This document shows, piece by piece, positions 42,301 through 50,415 of a stretch of DNA of 64,000 nucleotides (its first letter is position 1; each line of letters opens with the position of its first letter). The notes under the pieces were generated by a model. That model was not told the DNA's origin, searched no databases, and worked only from the letters and a program-made list of their open reading frames with translations. A program made the translations under genes and the position numbers. The stretch is from DATKXU01 sp035528905 (lineage in GTDB: Bacteria; Armatimonadota; UBA5829; DTJY01). Where the stretch lies: assembly GCA_035528905.1 (NCBI GenBank), contig DATKXU010000037.1:8686-72685 (forward strand), given 5' to 3'.

Positions 42301-42762
42301 ATGGCGATCATCCTAAGAAGCGAGGCTTTCGAAGACGGCGGCAGCATACCAAGCAGGTATACATGCGATGGCGCGGGCATCTCGCCCCCTCTATCCTGGT
42401 CAGGGGTTCCGCATGAGGCGAGGAATCTCGCGCTCATCTGCGAGGACCCAGACGCGCCTAAGGGTGTTTTCACGCATTGGGTGGTCTTCAATATTCCACC
42501 CGACACCACGCAGCTTCCAGAAGACATACCACCGGCGAAAACGCTGAAAAGCGGCGCGAGACAGGGAACGAACAGCGTCCAGAGAATCGGGTACGTTCGG
42601 CTTTGTCCACCGAGCGGTGCGCATAGATACTACTTCAGACTCTATGCCCTTGATACGGAGCTTAACCTCCAGCCTGGGATCACCAAGGAAGAGCTGCTGG
42701 AGGCCATGCAAGGGCATGTGGTGGCGGAAGCTCAAGTGATGGGCACATACGCTAGAGAATAG
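42301..42762 (+). CDS. Phosphatidylethanolamine-binding protein (YbhB/YbcL family)
   Basis: 153 residues. Conserved ligand-pocket motifs: DGAGISPPLSWSGVP, ALICEDPDAPKGVFTHWVVFNIP and GYVRLCPPSGAHRYYFRLYALD, a complete small PEBP domain. GGAGG lies about 7 nt before the ATG. Cytosolic; ligand unknown. Confidence 0.92.
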   Translation: MAIILRSEAFEDGGSIPSRYTCDGAGISPPLSWSGVPHEARNLALICEDPDAPKGVFTHWVVFNIPPDTTQLPEDIPPAKTLKSGARQGTNSVQRIGYVRLCPPSGAHRYYFRLYALDTELNLQPGITKEELLEAMQGHVVAEAQVMGTYARE

Positions 42763-42874
42763 CGGCTCGAACGCCGGGGGCTGGCATTGGCTGTACATCC
42801 GCGATGGCATTGCCCGACGGTGAGTGTGATGCGCGCAGAGCGAGCTCGAAGCGCGATTGGTGGCGCGCCAATGT

Positions 42875-43054
42875 CTAGTCGCGCAGTTTCGACAGGAAGC
42901 CCACCAGTGAGATGAATATGACAACGAGCGCAGCCGCGACTATTGCCTGGACGTAAGCAGGCCGCTGACTGCCTGTCAGTCTCTCGACCACGAGCGCGGC
43001 CCCGGCTATCGCGATCGCGCTCAACAGCACGTAGAACCATCGTATAGCTGTCAT
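42875..43054 (-). CDS. Small membrane protein, unknown
   Basis: 59 residues with two hydrophobic helices (FYVLLSAIAIAGAALVV and AIVAAALVVIFISLVGFL), ending in SKLRD. ATG at 43054 chosen as it starts directly before helix 1. No family recognised. Confidence 0.45.
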   Translation of the reverse strand: MTAIRWFYVLLSAIAIAGAALVVERLTGSQRPAYVQAIVAAALVVIFISLVGFLSKLRD

Positions 43055-43248
43055 GCTACACCAACCGCGCGGCTGGAGCATCAACCGTGTCCCAGCCTGG
43101 AATCGCTATTCATACTGCTGAGAATCACCAGGGCTACCTTACCACAATTGAAGCTACCTTGGCAATAGCCTATGTCCGTGCCTCAACGGAGGAATTCCAC
43201 ATCCTATGCTTCGCGCCGACCAGCCATTGCCATGCCCTCCGCGACCTC

Positions 43249-43479
43249 CTATACCTCATGAGGCTCGGTCCCTACAGAGCCATCCGGCCTCTTCGTTAGC
43301 ACATCGAGACGCCCCCGTGCCTCAGCAAGCTGGCTTGAACATTGGCGGGCAAGCCTGATCCCTTCCTCGAATAGAAGCAGCGTTTCGTTCAAAGTACGCC
43401 CGCCGCCATCAAGCTCCCGCACAATCTCCTCCAGCCTCGCGATCGCCTGCTCGAAGGTGAGTTCGGCTTCCTTCTCCAT
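43249..43479 (-). CDS. xseB: Exodeoxyribonuclease VII small subunit
   Basis: 76 residues, normal size. TFEQAIARLEEIVRELDGGGRTLNETLLLFEEGIRLARQCSSQL is the full XseB helical hairpin. It directly follows xseA with one base between stop and start, so the two are coupled. Confidence 0.95.
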   Translation of the reverse strand: MEKEAELTFEQAIARLEEIVRELDGGGRTLNETLLLFEEGIRLARQCSSQLAEARGRLDVLTKRPDGSVGTEPHEV

Positions 43480-43480
43480 A

Positions 43481-44830
43481 CTAATCCCATCCTTCCCTCA
43501 CTTCCTTGACCTCGGATATCAGCTTGCCGCCCGATATCAGGGTCTCCGTCATATCTGCAGACGCAACGTCAGATACATGCCTGATTGTGGATCCGTCTTT
43601 CAGGTGCCGCACAATGCCATATCCGCGGGCCAGAACCCCCAGCGGGCTGAGACTCTCCAGCCTGCCGGTGATTTCCGCCAGGCCTCTCTCACAGGAGGAG
43701 AGAATCGTCCTAGAGTTGTTCTCCAGCCGCTCCTCGGCGAGATCGAGCGACTGCCACCGCGCCTGGAGCATCCTCTCAGGATATCTCAGACTCGGCGAGC
43801 CAGCCAGCATGTCCAGGTCAGCGTGCTTCCGTGCAAGTAATGCATCAGCAGCCCCAACAATCGCGTCGGTCAGCGCTCGGATGCGAGCAGCAAGCTCCTG
43901 CCGATCCGGCACGATCAGCTCAATAGCGGCCGATGGCGTCGGCGCTCGCAAATCCGCCGCGAAGTCCGACAAAGTATAGTCCGTTTCGTGGCCGATGGCG
44001 GAGACCAGAGGAGTATCGCACGCAGCAATCGCACGCACGACCGGCTCACTGTTGAAGGCGCACAAATCCTCAATTGATCCCCCACCCCGTCCCAGCACGA
44101 TAGCATCAATCCCGGGGAGCGAATCTGCCACCCGAAGCGACTCGACCACGCTGGCCTCGGAGCCCGTGCCCTGCATGAGAGCAGGCACGATCAAGATGTT
44201 GATGGACGGCATGCGCCGCCTAGCGATGGTGACCATATCCCGGAGGGCAGCCGCCGTCGGAGACGTAACAATTGCGATTCTCCTCGGGAAGCGCGGAATG
44301 GCTTGTTTGCGCGATTTGTCGAAAAGGCCCTCGGATTGGAGCCTGCGCTTGAGCTCCTCGTAGGCAATGTAGAGCGTCCCGACCCCATCCGGCATGATCC
44401 TGCTGAGCACAAGCTGGTACTGTCCCTGCTTCTCATAGACAGCCACGCGGCCTTGAACCACCACGGCCACGCCGTCCCTCAGATCAAACCGTATCGAGTG
44501 CGTGTTGCTCTGCCAGACCACGCACCTTATCAGTGCAGATTCATCCTTCAGGCAGAAGTACACGTGCCCGGATGCGTGCCTTGTAAGGTTGCTGATCTCC
44601 CCGCGGACCCAAACGTCGCGGAATAGATCCTCGGCCTCGATCGCGGCTCGGATGCAGCGGGTCAAATCGGAAACCGAGAGCACCTGTGCGTGGGATGCCG
44701 GCTCCGGGCTTTCTGGACCGTAGTTGTGGGCCGTGTCTTGCATCTCCGTCTCGCTTCGCAGCATAGAGGAAGGCGACTGTAGAGCCTCCGCCGTTGCCGA
44801 AAGTATACGCTGTCCCCGGCCCATCGTCAA
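43481..44830 (-). CDS. xseA: Exodeoxyribonuclease VII large subunit
   Basis: 449 residues from the longest frame. OB-fold domain (VWVRGEISNLTRHASGHVYFCLKDE, about 74-98), then the catalytic region (PRRIAIVTSPTAAALRDM, VLGRGGGSIEDLCAFN, SAIGHETDYTLSDFAADLRAPTPSAA) and a helical tail that binds XseB. The first about 30 residues before MQDTAHN are not conserved and may not be translated; no start has a convincing ribosome site. Confidence 0.95.
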   Translation of the reverse strand: MTMGRGQRILSATAEALQSPSSMLRSETEMQDTAHNYGPESPEPASHAQVLSVSDLTRCIRAAIEAEDLFRDVWVRGEISNLTRHASGHVYFCLKDESALIRCVVWQSNTHSIRFDLRDGVAVVVQGRVAVYEKQGQYQLVLSRIMPDGVGTLYIAYEELKRRLQSEGLFDKSRKQAIPRFPRRIAIVTSPTAAALRDMVTIARRRMPSINILIVPALMQGTGSEASVVESLRVADSLPGIDAIVLGRGGGSIEDLCAFNSEPVVRAIAACDTPLVSAIGHETDYTLSDFAADLRAPTPSAAIELIVPDRQELAARIRALTDAIVGAADALLARKHADLDMLAGSPSLRYPERMLQARWQSLDLAEERLENNSRTILSSCERGLAEITGRLESLSPLGVLARGYGIVRHLKDGSTIRHVSDVASADMTETLISGGKLISEVKEVREGWD

Positions 44831-44899
44831 GCTGCACAGGTTCCAATTGCCGCACGAACGGGTAAAAGTAGCTAAACAGAGAGAAGGAGGCTGCGGTCA

Positions 44900-45268
44900 A
44901 TGACAGACGCGATGGAACAGAGACGGTACATGATGCGATACGTTCTGCCGATTCTGGGGGCTGTCTGGGCAGCCATCATCATGCGGCGGCGTGCAAGACG
45001 CTGGGCTGGCGCCGAGCAATCAAAGGAAGCAATGCTTCTCAGGCAGTCCAACCTCGATCTCCACGACGCAGTAAGCAGAGCACTGAAATACGTCCCCGGG
45101 ACGCCGGTGGAAGTCGAGCTTGGCGAAGAGCACGGCATGCCTGTCTGGGAAGTCGAAATCGTCCCCAGAAAAGGCGGACCCAATAGAGAAGTGCTGGTGG
45201 ATGCCAAGACCGGGGATGTACTGGAGATGAAAGCCGAGATCGGCGAGGCTCCCGCTTCTGGAGAGTGA
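44900..45268 (+). CDS. Membrane-anchored PepSY-domain protein
   Basis: 122 residues. One N-terminal helix (YVLPILGAVWAAIIM) followed by RRRARR (inside), so the rest should face the cytosol or, by inversion, the outside; a PepSY-type beta hairpin (AVSRALKYVPGTPVEVELGEEHGMPVWEVEIVP...VLVDAKTGDVLEM). PepSY domains bind protease or metal-reductase partners. AAGGAGG precedes the ATG. Its stop overlaps the next start by 4 bp. Confidence 0.75.
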   Translation: MTDAMEQRRYMMRYVLPILGAVWAAIIMRRRARRWAGAEQSKEAMLLRQSNLDLHDAVSRALKYVPGTPVEVELGEEHGMPVWEVEIVPRKGGPNREVLVDAKTGDVLEMKAEIGEAPASGE

Positions 45269-46206
45269 CTGCATTGATAGTGACTGTGACGCTGAATCCG
45301 GCTGTAGACGAGACTCTCACCGTCCAGCGTCTTCAACTCGGGGAGACAAACCGGATTCACGAGACAGACATAGACCCCGGCGGCAAGGGACTGAATGTAG
45401 GCCGGGCCGTGAAGCGCCTGGGACGGCCGGCGGTTGTGATAGCATTCGTCGGCGGCGAGACAGGCCAATTCATCAGGAACCGCCTCGAACGAGAGAACGT
45501 CGAAACAGACCTGGTAGAGATCGAGGAGCCCACTCGCGTGAACATCAGTGTCCTCGATGAATCCACCGGCATCCAGACAAACCTGCATCACGACGGCCCG
45601 ACTGTCGGCCCGGCCGACCTGCACGCTGTAGAGGCCAAAATCGAGGAGTGGCTGCCGGAGGCGGTTGTGGCGGTTCTGGGAGGCAGCCTGCCGCCGGGGG
45701 CGCCGGCCGATACCTACGCCCGTCTCATTGAATCGCTGCGGGCAAATGACGTGAGGACGATCCTGGACACCAGCGGGGCGGCATTGGCCGAGGGCATCAA
45801 GGCCCGCCCCCATATGATCAAGCCGAACCTTCGTGAGGCCCGCGAGCTTCTTGGGCGCACAATCGAGACGGACGAGGATGTACTGCAGGCGGCGCGCGAG
45901 CTGGTGGACCGAGGCGTCGGCGCCGTCGTCTTGTCTATGGGGAGGAGAGGCGCAATCGCGGCAAGTCCCGAAGGCGCATGGAAAGCCGTCCCTCCCGAGG
46001 TTACCACGGACAGCACAATCGGCGCGGGCGACTCTATGGTTGCCGGCCTTGCCATAGGCGTATACGAGCATTCGAGTCTGGCTGAGGGCTTGGCGCTTGG
46101 AACGGCCGCCGCTGCTGCGACCGTCACGACGCCGGGCACTGAACTCTGCCGTGCCGAGGATGTCCAGGCCCTTCTGCCAAGAGTAAAGGTGGAACGACTT
46201 CAATGA
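45265..46206 (+). CDS. PfkB-family hexose-phosphate kinase (1-phosphofructokinase/LacC type)
   Basis: 313 residues from a GTG overlapping the previous stop (GTGA). LacC/FruK-type features: LNPAVDETLTVQRLQLGETNRI, DPGGKGLNVGRAVKRLG, GSLPPGAPADTYARLI, and the catalytic GAGDSMVAG with Asp in STIGAGDSMVA. Likely phosphorylates fructose-1-phosphate or tagatose-6-phosphate; substrate not fixed. Followed by a universal stress protein with an ATGA overlap; the four-gene row from 44900 is one operon. Confidence 0.87.
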   Translation: MTALIVTVTLNPAVDETLTVQRLQLGETNRIHETDIDPGGKGLNVGRAVKRLGRPAVVIAFVGGETGQFIRNRLERENVETDLVEIEEPTRVNISVLDESTGIQTNLHHDGPTVGPADLHAVEAKIEEWLPEAVVAVLGGSLPPGAPADTYARLIESLRANDVRTILDTSGAALAEGIKARPHMIKPNLREARELLGRTIETDEDVLQAARELVDRGVGAVVLSMGRRGAIAASPEGAWKAVPPEVTTDSTIGAGDSMVAGLAIGVYEHSSLAEGLALGTAAAAATVTTPGTELCRAEDVQALLPRVKVERLQ

Positions 46207-46667
46207 TGCATAACCGGTTGATCCGGAAGATCCTGCTCGCAACCGACGGATCCGAACTCGCCATGCGTGCCGGCCGCTATGCCGCAGAGATAGCGGGATG
46301 CACTGGAGCGGACGTGACCATCTTGAATACAGCCGAGGTATCGGGCGTCACGGAATTCGTCACCTATTCAATCGAAGCCGGCAGGAAGCCTTCCCAGCAG
46401 CGGGAAACCGGTGAGGACATCGTCGAGAAGGCCAGAAAGCCGTTTCTCGACACAGGCGTGCCAACGCACACCAAGATTATAGAAGGCTATGCGGCGGAGG
46501 TTATCCTGGGAGAGGCGGAGGACGGCAAGTATGACCTGATCGTAATGGGAAGCCGTGGTGCCGGTATGGGACTCATCAGGCGGGTAGTCTTCGGCCTCGG
46601 CAGCGTCGCCGAGCGGGTCATCGCCAACGCGCCCTGCCCAGTTCTCGTAGTGCGGGGTGAAGACTAA
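46203..46667 (+). CDS. Universal stress protein (UspA family)
   Basis: 154 residues: ILLATDGSELAMRAGRYAAE start, GAAEVILGEAEDG, and the ATP-site motif GSRGAGMGLIRRVVFGLGSVAERVIANAPCPVLVVR. The G-x2-G-x9-G-S pattern indicates an ATP-binding Usp. Overlaps the kinase gene by 4 bp and ends 1 bp before the dehydrogenase. Confidence 0.93.
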   Translation: MMHNRLIRKILLATDGSELAMRAGRYAAEIAGCTGADVTILNTAEVSGVTEFVTYSIEAGRKPSQQRETGEDIVEKARKPFLDTGVPTHTKIIEGYAAEVILGEAEDGKYDLIVMGSRGAGMGLIRRVVFGLGSVAERVIANAPCPVLVVRGED

Positions 46668-46668
46668 T

Positions 46669-47718
46669 ATGACATCAACACTGCAGCAGGAAACCATCAA
46701 GCGTGAAGCGGAGGCCCAGGCCGTCTTTTTCGAAACCGAGGATTGGGAGAGGCGGTTTATCAAGCTCAGTCCTCTCCAAGACCTGGGGCCGCGTGTCTAC
46801 GGCGAGCGGCTGGCGGAGGATACGGCGAAGCTTGCTGAGGATGCCGAGCTTGTTTCAGTGTTCATCTACTCCGAGATCAGCAAGGCGGTACTGGACAAGC
46901 TGCCGAAACTGCGGTTCATCGCAACGCGCTCTACGGGCTATGACCATATTGACCTCAAGGAGTGCCGGCGGCGCGGCATCGCCATCAGCAACGTGCCGTA
47001 TTACGGCGAAAACACGGTTGCCGAGCACGCCTTTGGGCTGATCCTATCGCTTTCCCGCAAGATCTACAAGGCATACCTGAGGACCACCAGGCTCGATTTT
47101 TCGCTCGAGGGACTTATGGGTTTCGACTTGAAAGAGAAGACGATGGGAGTGGTGGGCGCCGGCCGGATAGGGCTGCACGTCGTCCGGATAGCAAAGGGCT
47201 TCGGCATGAACGTGCTTGTGTACGATGTCCGGCAGGAGCTGCTGCTCGCCGAGGTACTCGGATTCGCGTACGCGCCGTTCGAAGAGCTGCTCAAGAGCTC
47301 GGATGTGATCAGCCTCCACGTGCCCCTGAACAAAGCGACCCATCACATGGTAAACCGGGACAACATCGGCCTGATAAAACGCGGCGCGCTGCTCATCAAC
47401 ACGTCCAGAGGGGCTGTGGTGGAGACCGAGGCTCTTATCTCCGCGCTGAACGAGGGAATCATCGCGGGAGTAGGTCTGGATGTCTTCGAGGGCGAGGAAT
47501 CCATCAAGGAGGAGACCGAGCTGCTGGTTCAGGGCCTGCCCGGCGATAAGATGAGGGAAATTCTTCTCAGCTACGCCCTTCTGCATCGGGAAAACGTCGT
47601 AATCACCCCTCACATCGCCTTCTACAGCCAGGAAGCCCTCCAGCGCATTATGCAGACTACGCAGGAGAACATCCTGGGTTTTCTCGGAAGCCGGCCGGTG
47701 AACGTGGTGGTGGGGTGA
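46669..47718 (+). CDS. D-2-hydroxyacid dehydrogenase (D-lactate dehydrogenase-like)
   Basis: 349 residues from the ATG at 46669, one base after the stop of the stress-protein gene, with a GGGGTGAAG ribosome site in that gene. NAD motif GVVGAGRIGLHV, then catalytic Arg in INTSRGAVV, Glu in VGLDVFEGEES and His in ITPHIAFYS, the set of the 2-hydroxyacid dehydrogenase family. The sequence resembles D-lactate dehydrogenase more than formate or phosphoglycerate enzymes. Last gene of the PepSY-kinase-Usp operon. Confidence 0.9.
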   Translation: MTSTLQQETIKREAEAQAVFFETEDWERRFIKLSPLQDLGPRVYGERLAEDTAKLAEDAELVSVFIYSEISKAVLDKLPKLRFIATRSTGYDHIDLKECRRRGIAISNVPYYGENTVAEHAFGLILSLSRKIYKAYLRTTRLDFSLEGLMGFDLKEKTMGVVGAGRIGLHVVRIAKGFGMNVLVYDVRQELLLAEVLGFAYAPFEELLKSSDVISLHVPLNKATHHMVNRDNIGLIKRGALLINTSRGAVVETEALISALNEGIIAGVGLDVFEGEESIKEETELLVQGLPGDKMREILLSYALLHRENVVITPHIAFYSQEALQRIMQTTQENILGFLGSRPVNVVVG

Positions 47719-47761
47719 AACCAGGGCGGCCCCTACAAGCGCCTTGGGCGTCTCCAGGGCA

Positions 47762-50230
47762 TTATCGGCCGCGTGTTCCGACGCCCCGGGCGGCGAGGCG
47801 GCGTTCTTCTTCCTCTTCTTTCTTCTCCTCGGCGGGGGCTATGCCGTACTCTTTCAGCTTCTCCGCGAACTCCTGAAGCTTGCGGTTGACGCGGCCGTGG
47901 ACGCTGTCCGGCGGGTAAGTGCCCTGCGCGTCCTTCTCCCCCGCCGCAATGCCCGTGAGGATTTCGATCCCCTCGTCTATCGTTTTGACCGGCCACACAT
48001 GGAATGTGCCTTGGCGCACCGCGTCTACGACCTCTTCCTTGAGCATCAGGTGCCGCACATTCTGGTGTGGGATCATCACGCCCTGACTCCCGGTGAGCCC
48101 CTTCGCCTTGCAGACCTCGTAGAAGCCTTCTACCTTCTGGATGACTCCGCCGATCGGCTGGATTTCGCCATTCTGATTGACGGAGCCTGTAACCGCGATG
48201 TCCTGCCTTATCGAGAGATCCGCCAGGCTGGAGAGCAGTGCGTAAAGCTCCGTGCTGGAGGCGCTGTCGCCCTCGACCTCTTCATAAAGCTGCTCGAACG
48301 TCAGGCTCGCGCCGAGCGGAAGCGGCCTGTCCTCGGCGTACTTGCCCGCCATGTACCCGGAGAGGATCAGTACTCCCTTATGGTGGATCGGGCCGCTCAT
48401 CTTCGTCTCGCGCTCGATATTCGTGACGCCGGTCTTGCCGATGTAGGTGCGGGCGGTTATGCGGGACGGGCGGCCGAATGTGTAGTCGCCGATGCTGTAC
48501 ACGGAGAGCCCGTTCACCTGGCCGACCTTCGCACCCTCCGTGTCTATCATGATCACGCCTTCCTCGATCAGCTCCTGAATCTTCTGCTCGATCAGGTTCG
48601 AGCGGTACACCTTCTCATCTATCGCCTTTTGTACGTCCCCGGCCATTACGTACTTGTTTCCGTTCTGCGCCGCCCAGTAGCTCGATTCGCTGACCATATC
48701 GGCGATCTCGATAAACCGGGTCGAGAGCTTCTCTTTGTCCTGGATCAGGCGGGAGCCGTATTCGACGATCTTCGCGACGCCGGTCTTGTGGAACGGCCTC
48801 AGATTGGCCTCCCGGATTCGCGCATTGATGAACTGAGCGTATTTCTCGATGTGCTCATCCGAGCGGCTCATTTCTGTGTCGAAATCCGCCTTGACCTTGA
48901 AGAGCTTCCGGAAATCCTCCTCGAAGGCGTATAGCAGATGGTAGATGTATGGACTGCCAATCAGGATGACCTTCACCTTCACGGGGATCGGCTCCGGCTT
49001 CAACGTAGACGTGGGGATAAGGCCATAGTACTCCGCGATGTTCTCTATTCGGGCCTCGCTGCTTCGGAGCGTTCGTTTCAAGGCATCCCATGACATGGAA
49101 TTGGTAAGGACATCCATGGCCTGCAGTATGAGATAGCCGCCATTCGCCTTATGCAGCGCGCCCGCCTTGATTTGCGTAAAGTCGGTCACCAGCGCGCCAA
49201 GCCGCGCCCTGAAATCCACCCGACCGATCAGGTTATAGTAGGTTGGGTTGTTCTCGCATACGACTGGGGCACCCTGCTGGTCCTGATTGTCCACGATTAG
49301 ATTGACCTTGTACCTATCGAACGACGGCTCTGGCACCAGGCCCTCAAGCCCTGGGATCGCCAACTTGGGCCTTTCCTTCGCCTTGAAATCCTCCAGGCTG
49401 TCCATCATGTTGGCCTGGACCTGCTGGAGATAATCAATGACCTCGTCGTATTCCCGGTACTTGGTTCTCAGCTCGTCGAGCGGATGGCCGACTGCGAACA
49501 TACCAACCTCCCGATCCAACTGCTCGATTGCATCGCTGCTCCCCTTTTCCAACTTCCGAGCCTTTGCCAAGCCCTGCTGGATCAGGTCTTGAAGCTCCTG
49601 GCTGCGTCTCTCAATCTCTGCTCGCTGAGACCCGGGCAAACGCTCGAAGTCTTCCCTGGAAATCGGCTTCCCATGCACCAGAGGGATTGTCACGATCCCA
49701 ATCTGCGTCATTTCGATGGCGAGGTCCAATTTCCCAGCCTCCCGCTCAAGCCCGCTCAGCATCCGGCTGCGCTCCTGCTGCACCTCGTTCAGTATGTCAT
49801 TCTTCCGCTTCTCGTAATTCTCGCTCTCGAAGGCACGGGGAATCTCCGTCTTGGCGGCCTCTACCAGCTCATCCATGTCCTTTACGAGCTGGCATCCCAT
49901 CCCGGCGGGAAGTATTATCGCATCGGGGCTATCGGATTCCTTGAAGTTGTGCACGTAGCACAGATCGTCGGGCACCGGCTCCTTCTTGGCCTGCTCTGTG
50001 ACGAAAGCCTGAACAGTCTTACTCCTCCCGGTACCCGTAAGCCCGGCAACGAAGAGGTTGAACCCGTGTGTCTTTATATCGAAACCGAACTGGATGGCGC
50101 TGACTCCTCTGTCCTGACCAACAGTCCCCAGCAGCTCTTCGACCTCGTCCGTCGTCTCAAACTTGAACCGGTTTGGGTCGCAGAAGTTCCTCAATTGCTC
50201 TGCCGGAACTTCCGGATATTGCCGTGCCAT
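47762..50230 (-). CDS. Lon-family ATP-dependent protease (LonH/YcbZ-like)
   Basis: 822 residues from the ATG at 50230 (GGGGGA site); the upstream open frame to 50434 has no conserved features. N-terminal P-loop-like region (AGLTGTGRSKT), AAA module with LGALVTDFTQIKAGALHKANGGYLIL, SRSDEHIEKYAQFINARIREA and C-terminal Lon protease domain with catalytic dyad Ser656 (EGDSASSTELYALLSSL) and Lys699 (IQKVEGFYE), 43 residues apart as in Lon. Long coiled-coil segment between. Related to proteins annotated as AAA family ATPase/Lon-like proteases of unknown substrates. The C-terminal EEKKEEEEERR is acidic and disordered. Confidence 0.9.
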   Translation of the reverse strand: MARQYPEVPAEQLRNFCDPNRFKFETTDEVEELLGTVGQDRGVSAIQFGFDIKTHGFNLFVAGLTGTGRSKTVQAFVTEQAKKEPVPDDLCYVHNFKESDSPDAIILPAGMGCQLVKDMDELVEAAKTEIPRAFESENYEKRKNDILNEVQQERSRMLSGLEREAGKLDLAIEMTQIGIVTIPLVHGKPISREDFERLPGSQRAEIERRSQELQDLIQQGLAKARKLEKGSSDAIEQLDREVGMFAVGHPLDELRTKYREYDEVIDYLQQVQANMMDSLEDFKAKERPKLAIPGLEGLVPEPSFDRYKVNLIVDNQDQQGAPVVCENNPTYYNLIGRVDFRARLGALVTDFTQIKAGALHKANGGYLILQAMDVLTNSMSWDALKRTLRSSEARIENIAEYYGLIPTSTLKPEPIPVKVKVILIGSPYIYHLLYAFEEDFRKLFKVKADFDTEMSRSDEHIEKYAQFINARIREANLRPFHKTGVAKIVEYGSRLIQDKEKLSTRFIEIADMVSESSYWAAQNGNKYVMAGDVQKAIDEKVYRSNLIEQKIQELIEEGVIMIDTEGAKVGQVNGLSVYSIGDYTFGRPSRITARTYIGKTGVTNIERETKMSGPIHHKGVLILSGYMAGKYAEDRPLPLGASLTFEQLYEEVEGDSASSTELYALLSSLADLSIRQDIAVTGSVNQNGEIQPIGGVIQKVEGFYEVCKAKGLTGSQGVMIPHQNVRHLMLKEEVVDAVRQGTFHVWPVKTIDEGIEILTGIAAGEKDAQGTYPPDSVHGRVNRKLQEFAEKLKEYGIAPAEEKKEEEEERRLAARGVGTRGR

Positions 50231-50415
50231 GTGCTTTCCCCCAAGCTCGCCGGATTCCGGGCATGCAGCCGTTCTCAGAATACCCCGCAGTTTCACCCCG
50301 CGAAACCGCACTGATGGCTGCGCAACCGGGCGATTGAACCGTTTTATGAGATGCCAAACGGGGTAATTCAGCGCAAGGGGTTGCTTGACTTCGGCCGCCG
50401 CTTCGGAGCTTCGGA

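Noticed and set aside
43087..43299. 70-residue plus-strand frame in the xseB-adjacent gap
   Set aside because: No ribosome site or family features; half overlaps xseB.
44872..46242. 456-residue minus-strand frame opposite the PepSY and kinase genes
   Set aside because: Low-complexity composition and complete overlap with two coupled, motif-bearing genes.
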